In this document: piece by piece, positions 23,517-31,004 of the stretch
Numbering within the stretch: position 1 is the first letter of the stretch
Layout: each line of letters begins with the position of its first letter
Source: Crocinitomicaceae bacterium
GTDB lineage: Bacteria > Bacteroidota > Bacteroidia > Flavobacteriales_D > Crocinitomicaceae
Assembly: GCA_029252405.1 (NCBI GenBank)
Contig: JAQXBM010000034.1
Span: 1-36,172 of the forward strand
Length of the DNA stretch: 36,172 bases
Direction of reading: 5' to 3'
The notes under the pieces: generated by a model
What the model was told of the DNA's origin: nothing
Seen by the model: only the letters and a program-made list of their open reading frames with translations
Database searches by the model: none
Made by a program: the position numbers and the translations under genes

Positions 23517-26471
23517 ATGATTTCTCTGCGCAAATCTCTCCACGCGCCAATAGCATTGCTATTTAGCGCTATCTCCTTTTTCTCATTCTCTCAGGATGCG
23601 GAAAAACAAATTCAAAACTATTTAGACGAAAACAAGGACGTTCTCGGGCTTACTGAATTAGATGTTCAGAATTGGCGAATCACAAACCAACATGAATCCA
23701 AGCAAGTAGGCTTGAAACACGTCTACATCAGCCAAGAGTATAACGGAATTGAAATTTTCGGTGCAAATGCCGTTTTTGCCATTAAAGGTGAAAAGGTATT
23801 GATGACTGGGAACCGTCTTGAAATTGATATTTCGAGTAAGGTGATTTCTCCATCAGCTTCTCTTTCAAACGAAGAAGCGATTTATGCCGCGGCAACGCGT
23901 CTGGATTTGGAAGCACCACTGACGATTAATCGTTTAGAAGATAAAAATGCTGAAACTGCGATTTTCAGCGCTCCAAGTCTTTCATTGGAATCTATTCCGG
24001 TTCGATCGGTTTACATGGTTGAAGAAAATCAATTGACACTAGCTTGGAACTTAAACATCTACGAATTATCTACTGATCACTGGTGGAACGTTATCGTTGA
24101 TGCAAATGATGGAAGAATCATCACAAAAGTTGACTGGGTGGTAAGTTGTAATTTCGATCACCAACACTCAACTGAGAACTGTGCAACAACAACAAAACAA
24201 GAAACGGCATCTATTCCAACTTTCTTGATGCCACCACCTCCTCCCCCAGCGACGGATGAATACAATGTATTTGCTCTTCCTGTGGAAAGCCCAAACCACG
24301 GATCAAGAACACTCGTTGTAGGACCTTCTGATCCATTGGCTTCTCCTTTCGGATGGCACGATGACGACGGTGTACCTGGAGAAGAATATACAATCACGCG
24401 TGGAAACAATGTCCATGCAATGGAAGATCTAAACGACAATAACGGTGTTGGTTACTCACCTGACGGTGGAGCCGGACTTAGTTTCGATTTCCCAGCAGAT
24501 TTGAACCTCACAAGCAACACGTACCTTGATGCTGCGATTGCGAATTTGTTCTACATGAACAACATGATGCACGATGTGTGGTACCGCTACGGTTTCGACG
24601 AGACAAGCGGAAACTTCCAAGAGAACAACTACGGAAACGGTGGTCAAGGATCTGATTACGTCAACGCAGACGCTCAAGATGGTGGAGGAACAAACAACGC
24701 CAACTTCGCAACACCAAACGACGGACAAAACCCAAGAATGCAGATGTACCTGTGGTCTCCAAGTGGTAGTTCCGATCTAGTTACTGTAAATTCTCCAGCG
24801 AGTGTCGCAGGATCTTATGGTGGTGTTGAAGCAGGATTCGGCCCTGCACTTCCATCCACTCCAATTACAGAAGATTTAGTATTGCCGATTGATCCTACTC
24901 CAGATGTATACGATGCTTGTGAAGATCCTGTAACTCCGGGATTGATGAACGGAAAAATTGCCCTCATTATGCGTGGTTCGTGTCCATTTGTGGATAAGGT
25001 ACAACGTGCTCAAGATGACGGTGCTGTTGCAGTGATCGTTGTTAACAATCAAACAACAGCGCCTTTCGCAATGGGCGGAACAAGTACAACTATTACGATT
25101 CCTAGTGTAATGATTTCTAACGCAGATGGACTCGCTTTGATTAATGCAATTGAAGGTGGGGCAACAATTAACGCAACATTGGCCAATGGAGGTGTGTTCG
25201 CTTTAGATGGTGATTTCGATAACGGAATCGTTGCGCACGAATATGGACACGGAATCTCAAATCGTTTGACAGGTGGAGCAAACAACAGCAGTTGTTTAGG
25301 AAACGCTGAGCAAATGGGTGAAGGATGGTCTGATTGGTTTGCGACTGTAATGACAATCGAGCCAGGAGATCAAGCTAATGACGTTCGAGGAATTGGCACT
25401 TTCGCGAGTGGTGATCCAGTAACAGGTCAAGGAATTCGTCCTGCACCTTACAGTAGAGATCCAAACGTGAACGACTTTACATACGCAGCAACAAACAATA
25501 ACGGTATTTCTCAACCACACGGAATTGGATTCGTTTGGGCAACAATGCTTTGGGATATGACTTGGGATTTGATCGATCAATATGGATGGGATCCGGATTT
25601 AGCTGCAGGAACAGGAGGAAATAATATTGCGATGCAATTGGTTACTACTGGTTTGAAATTGCAAGCATGTAGCCCAGGATTTATAGATGGTCGTGATGCT
25701 ATTTTAGATGCCGATCAGTTGCTTTACAACGGTGCGAACCAATGTTTAATTTGGGAAGCATTTGCAAATCGTGGTTTAGGATTCTCAGCAGATCAAGGAA
25801 GTTCAGATGATCGTTTCGATCAAGTTGAAGCATTTGATTTACCACCGAACCTCGCTACAACAACGACAATCACAACATGTGGTGAATATGTTTGGGCTGT
25901 TGATGGTCAAACGTACACGACGAGTGGAACGTACACTGCTCCGCTTACAGGAAATGTATGTTCGAACACGGCGATTTTAGAATTGACAATCACGCCAGGT
26001 ATTACCAATTTAAATGTTGTTCCAATCGGGACTACGTTGACGGCTTCTCAATCTAACTTGAATTACCAGTGGATTGATTGCGAAACGAATCAGGCAATCC
26101 CAGGAGAAACAAATCAGTCATTCGCTCCAACGACTACTGGACAATATGCTGTAATTTTATCACTTGGTTCATGTATTGATACGACAGATTGTAAAACAGT
26201 GAACATTGTTGGATTGAACGAAAATGAATTTTCGAATTCGCTTGTTGTATATCCAAATCCAACTGAAGGAACGCTTTACGTAGAATTCAACAAGGAGCAC
26301 ACAGGAATTGAAACTCGCTTGCTTGACATGAGTGGACGCGTTGTTCTCTCTAAAGGATTTGAAGCAACTGAAGAAGTTGAATTGTTCTTTGAAGGTCAAT
26401 CTGGAGTTTACTTCTTGGAAATTGAAAGCACAGACGGTCAGAAGGCTGTGGTGAAGGTTCAGAAGTTTTAA
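23517..26471 (+). CDS. Secreted M36 (fungalysin-type) zinc metallopeptidase, T9SS cargo
   Basis: A 984-residue exported protease. A signal peptide (to about residue 26) is followed by an inhibitory FTP/PepSY-like prodomain (about 30-210) and a proline run (MPPPPPPATDEYNVFALPVESPNHG). The M36 catalytic domain follows, interrupted by a protease-associated domain (about 455-560, GKIALIMRGSCPFVDKVQRAQ). Zinc ligands are His574 and His578 in HEYGH and Glu602 in GEGWSDW, with Glu575 catalytic. After Asp/Gly-rich loops come Ig-like modules (about 785-895). A canonical type A T9SS tail (VVYPNPTEGTLYVEF, GVYFLEIESTDGQKAVVKVQKF) ends the protein. It probably digests extracellular protein for nutrition. 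Confidence 0.95.
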   Translation: MISLRKSLHAPIALLFSAISFFSFSQDAEKQIQNYLDENKDVLGLTELDVQNWRITNQHESKQVGLKHVYISQEYNGIEIFGANAVFAIKGEKVLMTGNRLEIDISSKVISPSASLSNEEAIYAAATRLDLEAPLTINRLEDKNAETAIFSAPSLSLESIPVRSVYMVEENQLTLAWNLNIYELSTDHWWNVIVDANDGRIITKVDWVVSCNFDHQHSTENCATTTKQETASIPTFLMPPPPPPATDEYNVFALPVESPNHGSRTLVVGPSDPLASPFGWHDDDGVPGEEYTITRGNNVHAMEDLNDNNGVGYSPDGGAGLSFDFPADLNLTSNTYLDAAIANLFYMNNMMHDVWYRYGFDETSGNFQENNYGNGGQGSDYVNADAQDGGGTNNANFATPNDGQNPRMQMYLWSPSGSSDLVTVNSPASVAGSYGGVEAGFGPALPSTPITEDLVLPIDPTPDVYDACEDPVTPGLMNGKIALIMRGSCPFVDKVQRAQDDGAVAVIVVNNQTTAPFAMGGTSTTITIPSVMISNADGLALINAIEGGATINATLANGGVFALDGDFDNGIVAHEYGHGISNRLTGGANNSSCLGNAEQMGEGWSDWFATVMTIEPGDQANDVRGIGTFASGDPVTGQGIRPAPYSRDPNVNDFTYAATNNNGISQPHGIGFVWATMLWDMTWDLIDQYGWDPDLAAGTGGNNIAMQLVTTGLKLQACSPGFIDGRDAILDADQLLYNGANQCLIWEAFANRGLGFSADQGSSDDRFDQVEAFDLPPNLATTTTITTCGEYVWAVDGQTYTTSGTYTAPLTGNVCSNTAILELTITPGITNLNVVPIGTTLTASQSNLNYQWIDCETNQAIPGETNQSFAPTTTGQYAVILSLGSCIDTTDCKTVNIVGLNENEFSNSLVVYPNPTEGTLYVEFNKEHTGIETRLLDMSGRVVLSKGFEATEEVELFFEGQSGVYFLEIESTDGQKAVVKVQKF

Positions 26472-26518
26472 CTAGTAAAGTAACTGCTTTTTTTGAGGCA
26501 GATTTGAATAATATTGAA

Positions 26519-26552
26519 GCGCCTTCAGAATAATCTGGAGGCGTTTCCTTTT
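26519..26552 (+). terminator. Terminator of the M36 peptidase gene
   Basis: A 10-bp stem (CGCCTTCAGA with TCTGGAGGCG, one G-T pair) around a short ATAA loop, followed by TTTCCTTTT. It lies 48 bases past the stop. Confidence 0.75.
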
Positions 26553-26675
26553 GAATGTAGAATAGTTAATAAACATTGAATTGGAAGCATTGAAAAAATG
26601 CGATAACTCAAATGATTAGCATCTCCGAAGAAGAAGCTTCAGATTTCATGTCATTTTGTTACACAAAGAGCAAAC

Positions 26676-26864
26676 ATGAAAATGAAGAAAGCCTTGAAGC
26701 CAGAAGATGTTGGTGTTCCCATCCTCAATGCCATTGGAAGGAGAAGTACAGTTCTTCCCGGATTTCTGACTAAGTTCTTAGTCTACAATCTACGACTGCT
26801 GCCAAGATGGGGTAAAACGCGGATTATGGGTTCCGTTATGAGTGGATTCACTCAGCATCAATAA
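26676..26864 (+). pseudogene. C-terminal remnant of a short-chain dehydrogenase
   Basis: A 62-codon frame reading KKALKPEDVGVPILNAIGRRSTVLPGFLTKFL, then LRLLPRWGKTRIMGSVM. This is the pattern that ends many short-chain dehydrogenases (SDR): PEDV, then a Gly-Arg turn, VxPGxLxKFL, LLPR. The NAD(P)-binding Rossmann domain (TGxxxGxG) and the YxxxK active site are absent. Upstream the same frame stays open only back to 26616 and does not read like an SDR. I take it as a leftover of a deleted gene. A genuine small protein from ATG 26676 cannot be excluded. Confidence 0.5.
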
Positions 26865-26874
26865 TCAATACATG

Positions 26875-26908
26875 AAAAACGCCCTTGGAATTAACCAAAG
26901 GCGTTTTT
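26875..26908. terminator. Bidirectional terminator
   Basis: AAAAACGCC and TTGG pair with CCAA and GGCGTTTTT around an AATTAA loop, with one C/A mismatch. The A-run and T-run let it serve the plus-strand remnant and the convergent persulfide dioxygenase gene alike. Confidence 0.85.
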
Positions 26909-26935
26909 CAATTAACGAGTAAACTCAACTTCTCT

Positions 26936-28354
26936 TTACAGCAACGTTGTTGGGCAAACGTATTCTGTAACTTCCAATCCACTCTCTCTTATCCCGTCAA
27001 ATCCTTCTTTCACATCCGAAAAATTGCCCCAGCCTCTTTGTTTTAAGATGGATGATGCAATCATGCTTCGGTATCCTCCTGCACAGTGTATGATAAACTT
27101 TTCCTCCTCCGGAAACTCAGCCAAGTGCCTATTGATCTCATTCAAAGGAACATTGATAGCTCCAACTAAATGCTCTGAATCAAATTCGCTTTTCTTTCTT
27201 ATATCAAACACTTTTGTTTCTTCAAGGTTTACGCTTTCTAATTCTTTTGCGGAGATTCTTTCAACCGAGTCCGTTTCAAAATTGGCAGCTGTCCAAGCAT
27301 CGATTCCTCCTTTTAAGTAACCAATGGTCTGATCGAATCCAATTCGAGACAAGCGAATCATGCTCTCCTCTTCTTTTCCTTCATCTGTTACCAACAAAAT
27401 TTCTTGTTTGATGTCTGGAATCATTTCTCCAACCCACATCGCAAAGCTTCCATTCAAGCCCATGTTAACGCTATTTGGGATGAATTTCTTAGCAAATTCG
27501 CTCGCATCTCTCGTATCGAGCACCAAGGCTTTAGATTCTGTCGCTACCACTTCGAATTCAGCTGGAGTTAACGGTTGCTTCGCCTTTTCAAGCACGTTAT
27601 CTAAACTCTCATATCCTTTGATGTTCATCAATACGTTTTCTGGGAAATAAGGTGGTGGCGTTGTCAAGCCTGTTAAAACAGAATCCACAAACTCGTCTTC
27701 TGTCATATCCTGCAAGGCATAATTCGTTTTCTTTTGATTCCCTAGCGTATCAGTTGTTTCAGTGCTCATCATTTTTCCACACGCCGATCCAGCTCCGTGA
27801 TTTGGATACACCGTCAGGTGATCTGCCAAAGGCATTATTTTCTCTCTCAATGAGTGATATAAATGTCTTGCCAATTTATCTTGCGTTAAATCCGCGATTA
27901 CGTGCTGCGCCAAATCTGGACGTCCGACATCTCCAATAAACAAGGTGTCGCCGGTGATGATTCCGTGCTCTTCACTGTTTTCATCGATCAACAAGAAAGT
28001 CGTACTTTCCATCGTGTGGCCTGGAGTGTGAATTACTTTGATTGTATATCCTCCCAAATCAAATGTTTGGCCGTCTTCTGCTGTTGTGATCTCGTAAGCT
28101 GGTTTGGCATTCGGACCATAGACAATTCCAGCTCCTGTTTTCCTCGATAAGTCCAAGTGACCTGAAACGAAATCCGCGTGGAAGTGCGTTAGAAATACGT
28201 ATTTGATTTTCGCGTTATCTGCATTCGCTCGATCTATATAAGGTTGCACCTCTCTCAAAGGGTCAAAAATTGCCGCTTCTCCATTGTTCTCAATGTAATA
28301 CGCAGCGTGTGCGATACATCCCGTATAAATCTGCTCTATTTTAAAGTTCGACAT
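26936..28354 (-). CDS. Persulfide dioxygenase-like MBL protein fused to two rhodanese domains
   Basis: A 472-residue cytoplasmic protein. Residues 1-230 are a metallo-beta-lactamase fold like ETHE1, with iron ligands His57, His59, Asp61, His113, Asp136 and His186 (THFHADFVSGH, PGHTMES, TGDTLF, YPNHGAG). Such enzymes oxidise glutathione or other low-molecular persulfide to sulfite. Two rhodanese domains follow. In the first (about 265-360) the Cys position is Asp324 (LLVTDEGKEEES), so it is inactive. In the second (about 370-460) Cys424 in IIHCAGGYRS is intact. The layout resembles CstB-type sulfide-detoxification enzymes. It is transcribed alone toward a shared terminator, and dyads lie in its upstream gap. 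Confidence 0.88.
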   Translation of the reverse strand: MSNFKIEQIYTGCIAHAAYYIENNGEAAIFDPLREVQPYIDRANADNAKIKYVFLTHFHADFVSGHLDLSRKTGAGIVYGPNAKPAYEITTAEDGQTFDLGGYTIKVIHTPGHTMESTTFLLIDENSEEHGIITGDTLFIGDVGRPDLAQHVIADLTQDKLARHLYHSLREKIMPLADHLTVYPNHGAGSACGKMMSTETTDTLGNQKKTNYALQDMTEDEFVDSVLTGLTTPPPYFPENVLMNIKGYESLDNVLEKAKQPLTPAEFEVVATESKALVLDTRDASEFAKKFIPNSVNMGLNGSFAMWVGEMIPDIKQEILLVTDEGKEEESMIRLSRIGFDQTIGYLKGGIDAWTAANFETDSVERISAKELESVNLEETKVFDIRKKSEFDSEHLVGAINVPLNEINRHLAEFPEEEKFIIHCAGGYRSMIASSILKQRGWGNFSDVKEGFDGIRESGLEVTEYVCPTTLL

Positions 28355-28399
28355 AGTATGTGTGTTTTAAATTATCCATTTGTTCAGCACAAAGATCGG

Positions 28400-28433
28400 G
28401 AATCATCGTGATTCAAACAGTGACATTTGTTAC
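28400..28433. promoter_or_regulatory. Two operator-like dyads between divergent genes
   Basis: GAATCA-TCG-TGATTC (28400-28414) is a perfect dyad. GTGAC-ATTT-GTTAC (28420-28433) is an imperfect dyad of the Crp/Fnr kind. Both lie between the persulfide dioxygenase gene (minus) and the DUF4287 gene (plus), and could serve either. Confidence 0.35.
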
Positions 28434-28504
28434 ATTGCGAAATGACGTAGATCATATTAAGGACTACTTAGGATGCACTAAACACGCTATGTCTGGACAT
28501 TTTG

Positions 28505-28512
28505 TATCTTCG
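28505..28512 (+). promoter_or_regulatory. Possible -7 element for the DUF4287 gene
   Basis: TATCTTCG matches TAnnTTTG at seven of eight positions, 22 bases before the ATG. No TTG is found at the -33 position. Confidence 0.35.
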
Positions 28513-28534
28513 AAATGGAATCAAATAATGAGTA

Positions 28535-29077
28535 ATGGATAAAGCACTAAAAACGATGATTGACAACATGCCTGAGAAAACAGGTAAATCCTTGGATGAG
28601 TGGAAATCAATCTTAAAAACCAAAGCTTTTGCTAAGCATTCAGAAGGAGTGAATTTCTTGAAGAAAGACCATGGAGTGACGCACGGCTTCGCCAATACAA
28701 TTGTGAGTCTGTCCAAAGAAGAGAATAACGCTCCTGATGATCTTTTTGCGACTCAACATCAAGGAAAAGAAGCATTGATTCCGATCTCCGAAAAGCTGAT
28801 GTCAGTCCTCGGGAAATTTGGAAGCGACGTTAAAATCACTCCCAAAAAGACCACTGTAAGCATCATCAGAAAGAAGCAATTTGCCTTGATTAAACCAGCG
28901 ACCAAAACAAGAATTGATCTTGGATTGAAAATCAAAGATAAACCGACAGGCGCTCGATTGGAAAATTCCGGACCTTTTGGGACTATGTGTACACATCGAG
29001 TAAAGCTCTCGGAGGTTTCTGAAGTGGATGATGAATTGATCGAGTGGATGAAAGAAGCTTATTTGAAGTCAACTTAA
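28535..29077 (+). CDS. DUF4287 and DUF5655 domain protein
   Basis: A 180-residue soluble protein. Residues 1-65 fit DUF4287 (MPEKTGKSLDEWKSILKT, FLKKDHGVTHGFANTIV), and about 85-178 fit DUF5655 (LGKFGSDVKITPKKTTVSIIRKKQFALIKPATKTRIDLGLKI, CTHRVKLSEVSEVDDELIEWMKEAY). This pairing is widespread in bacteria and its function is not established; DUF5655 is sometimes likened to a nucleic-acid-binding fold. The start ATG follows an overlapping out-of-frame ATG that hits a stop after four codons. The next gene begins 16 bases after its stop. Confidence 0.85.
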   Translation: MDKALKTMIDNMPEKTGKSLDEWKSILKTKAFAKHSEGVNFLKKDHGVTHGFANTIVSLSKEENNAPDDLFATQHQGKEALIPISEKLMSVLGKFGSDVKITPKKTTVSIIRKKQFALIKPATKTRIDLGLKIKDKPTGARLENSGPFGTMCTHRVKLSEVSEVDDELIEWMKEAYLKST

Positions 29078-29093
29078 TTGTATCTTCGTTTTA

Positions 29094-29525
29094 ATGACCG
29101 AACGAGAATCACTTTCCAATAACTTTTCACTGTATACGCGGAAGTATTTTATAGGTCCGCTCCTACTAATCATTGCTGCCCTGATTTTCATTAAAGCACC
29201 TGGTTATATGACACTTGTTGGGATTATTATCGCGGCAATTGGCGTATTTTATGTTCTCCTAAAAAAGGTAGATTTTGATGAAGAGTTCGTTTATGTTGGT
29301 CAGAACAAATTTCAATTCAATCAACTAACGAAGCTTAGCTCATTTGACATAAATATGTATTCTTTTCCATACATTGAAATAAACGATAACGGCCGCAAAC
29401 GACGAATTTTCACTGATTCGGGAGAGGCTGGACTACTTCGAATATTCCTCGGGATTCTTATTCCCAAACTTGATCCATTGAAAAACGTCAAGCGATTTAG
29501 TGCTCTTTATGAAGCAAGTAGATGA
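29094..29525 (+). CDS. Small membrane protein, function unknown
   Basis: A 143-residue protein with two adjacent membrane segments (about residues 19-36, YFIGPLLLIIAALIFIKA, and 39-56, MTLVGIIIAAIGVFYVLL). A soluble C-terminal part (FDEEFVYVGQNKFQFNQLTKLSSFDINMYSFPYIEIN) reads like a small PH-type beta domain of the kind found in membrane proteins with a bPH-like tail. I do not recognise a named family. A TATCTTCG element at 29081-29088 lies so close to the ATG that a transcript from it would be nearly leaderless. Cotranscription with the DUF4287 gene, 16 bases upstream, is equally likely. Confidence 0.7.
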   Translation: MTERESLSNNFSLYTRKYFIGPLLLIIAALIFIKAPGYMTLVGIIIAAIGVFYVLLKKVDFDEEFVYVGQNKFQFNQLTKLSSFDINMYSFPYIEINDNGRKRRIFTDSGEAGLLRIFLGILIPKLDPLKNVKRFSALYEASR

Positions 29526-29573
29526 TGATTTCGTCAATTTATGGCTATTAGAATCGTTCGAATTAAACTAAAC

Positions 29574-29755
29574 CTTAAACAAAACACGAAGAATCGACCA
29601 TTTTGTTTAACTCTCTTTGTATTCTCACACTTTTGGAAAAAAGTCAATAAAAACGGCACTTACAGACGAAAACAAGATGCCTTCCTATATTTTTTAAAGT
29701 CATTTTGTTTAACCTTTTGATAGTTTTGTTGAACAATTAAATTATTTTGTTTAAG
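29574..29755. repeat. Five copies of a 12-bp operator-like repeat
   Basis: The repeat is (A/G)TTTTGTT(T/G)AA(C/G). Plus-strand copies lie at 29600-29611, 29702-29713, 29723-29734 and 29744-29755, and one inverted copy at 29574-29585. The last three start exactly 21 bases apart, two turns of the helix, so a regulator would bind them on one face. The last copy overlaps the -7 element and the fourth the -33 region of the promoter that precedes the 29798 gene. Read as a binding array for an unknown transcription factor. Confidence 0.7.
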
Positions 29756-29759
29756 TTTG
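29729..29759 (+). promoter_or_regulatory. Promoter for the small membrane protein genes
   Basis: TTG (29729-29731), 20 bases, then TAAGTTTG (29752-29759), a full match to TAnnTTTG. Both elements are overlapped by operator repeats, which suggests direct control by the bound protein. Transcription would start near 29765. Confidence 0.6.
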
Positions 29760-29797
29760 TAATGTATTCATTAAACAATATTACTAATCAAGTCAGC

Positions 29798-29968
29798 ATG
29801 GTGAATTTTTTTGAAAATTATTATCCAGTGATTCTGGCCTTCATCAGTTTCCTCATTTCCGTTTCCTTGTGGTTTAACGGACAGCGTGAGGAAGGAATGT
29901 TTGTAGGTATTTGGGTGCCCTCGATACTCTGTTTCGCGATTTACATTAAGCTGGTTCAAAAACAATAG
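29798..29968 (+). CDS. Tiny membrane protein, 56 residues
   Basis: From ATG 29798 the product is MVNFFENYYPVILAFISFLI and so on, with two membrane segments (about residues 9-26 and 36-51) separated by a short polar loop FNGQREEG, and a tail IKLVQKQ. Earlier in-frame starts at 29747 and 29762 lie inside or at the edge of the promoter and are rejected. I do not recognise a named family. The next tiny gene starts three bases after its stop, so the two are surely cotranscribed, and they are controlled by the operator array just upstream. Confidence 0.7.
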   Translation: MVNFFENYYPVILAFISFLISVSLWFNGQREEGMFVGIWVPSILCFAIYIKLVQKQ

Positions 29969-29971
29969 ATT

Positions 29972-30139
29972 ATGAGCACTACAACGATTTTCATTTTCGG
30001 TATCGCGATTTTTTCGAGCTACATGTTCTTCTTACTTCGCATGATTTCTAAACAGCATAAGTTGGAACAAGAAAAACATCCTGTTCTTCGAGTTGAACGA
30101 AGCAACGACAAAAGCGACGAAAACAAACAGGCATCTTAA
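29972..30139 (+). CDS. Tiny membrane protein, 55 residues
   Basis: ATG 29972 opens a 56-codon frame including the TAA at 30137-30139. The product is MSTTTIFIFGIAIFSSYMFF and so on, with one membrane helix (about residues 4-23) followed by a charged cytoplasmic tail rich in Lys, Glu and Asp (KQHKLEQEKHP, ERSNDKSDENKQAS). Its start lies three bases after the stop of the 29798 gene, and its size and layout resemble a small single-helix partner or regulatory subunit. I do not recognise the family. The CIA30-like gene begins 57 bases further on and is probably in the same unit. Confidence 0.7.
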   Translation: MSTTTIFIFGIAIFSSYMFFLLRMISKQHKLEQEKHPVLRVERSNDKSDENKQAS

Positions 30140-30196
30140 TTTTCCTTCGATGCTCAGGGCAAAGTTCAATTATCTACTCAACTAAAAAAGGCTCAC

Positions 30197-30763
30197 ATGA
30201 AACTTAAACACATTGGAATAGCACTTCTTCTTACGATATTATTTAGTTCATATATGAAATCATCATCGACAACCTCAGAGAATACCATTTTCAATTTCAG
30301 CTCGGGTGTTGACATCAGCTCTTGGACGATTTTAAACGATGGCGTCATGGGCGGCTTATCGACTTCATCATTCGATGTTAACGATGCGGGACACGGAGTT
30401 TTTGAAGGAGAAGTTTCGACATTGAATAACGGAGGTTTTGCCTCAGTTCGTCATCGACCAGAATCAGTTGATCTTTCTAAAAAATCGAAGGTGACAATTC
30501 GCCTCAAAGGAGATGGTAAATCATATCAGTTCAGAGTGAAGAAAAACATTTCGGATTTTGAATCTTTCATCACAACGTTCAATACTTCGGGTAAATGGGA
30601 AACGATTGAAATAGATTTGGCGGACTTGTTCCCAAGTTTTAGAGGACGTAAACTGAAGCAACCCAATTTCGACGCTTCTTCTTTTGAAGAATTGAGTTTC
30701 CTCATCGCTAACAAGAAAGACGAGAACTTCACATTACTGATTGATCAAATTTATTTGAACTAA
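30197..30763 (+). CDS. CIA30 (NDUFAF1-like) family protein, exported
   Basis: A 188-residue protein with a signal-like start (MKLKHIGIALLLTILFSSYM). It then has the CIA30 pattern: FNFSSGVDISSWTILNDGVMGGLSTSSF, FEGEVSTLNNGGFASVRHRP, VTIRLKGDGKSYQFRVKK, GKWETIEIDLADLFPSFRGRKL and FLIANKKDENFTLLIDQIYL. The fold is a galactose-binding-type beta sandwich. In mitochondria the relative assists complex I assembly, but bacterial members have no proven role and this one appears to be exported. It follows the operator-controlled small membrane genes and may share their regulation. Confidence 0.85.
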   Translation: MKLKHIGIALLLTILFSSYMKSSSTTSENTIFNFSSGVDISSWTILNDGVMGGLSTSSFDVNDAGHGVFEGEVSTLNNGGFASVRHRPESVDLSKKSKVTIRLKGDGKSYQFRVKKNISDFESFITTFNTSGKWETIEIDLADLFPSFRGRKLKQPNFDASSFEELSFLIANKKDENFTLLIDQIYLN

Positions 30764-30774
30764 ATCATTCGTTG

Positions 30775-30815
30775 CATTGAAGTGATTTCCACCATACGCG
30801 ATTTCGACTTCAATG
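30775..30815. repeat. Inverted repeat after the CIA30 gene
   Basis: Perfect 9-base arms CATTGAAGT (30775-30783) and ACTTCAATG (30807-30815) surround a 23-base loop, 12 bases past the stop. There is no T-run directly after it, so a terminator is possible but not typical. Confidence 0.5.
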
Positions 30816-30931
30816 GCTAGTACGAGCTTACTCCTCTTTTTCTTTGAAACGCCCTGCTACAAGGGGCTTTCTCCCTTTTACTTCTTCTTTTCTGTCATCT
30901 TTTCGACTTTAATACCCCCTTTCATTCACAG

Positions 30932-30951
30932 AATACCTCCCGAGAGGTATT
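30932..30951. promoter_or_regulatory. Palindromic operator-like site
   Basis: AATACCTC and GAGGTATT, perfect 8-base arms around CCGA, lie 53 bases before the start of the 31005 gene. The 20-bp size and symmetry suit a dimeric regulator. The rest of the 241-base gap holds only a weak GCCCT/AGGG(G)C hairpin near 30850-30867 and pyrimidine-rich sequence. Confidence 0.45.
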
Positions 30952-31004
30952 GCGCACGGACTGTTTTTAAATGAGATTTGTACCGAACCATTTAATCACA
31001 TATT

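Noticed and set aside
26472-26675. Gene in the gap after the M36 peptidase
   Set aside because: Only a terminator and the short open stretch leading into the dehydrogenase remnant are seen. No start codon with a meaningful product was found.
29747-29797. Upstream start for the tiny 29798 protein
   Set aside because: The codons lie in the -7 element and right at the predicted transcription start, so they would not be in, or would be at the very tip of, the message.
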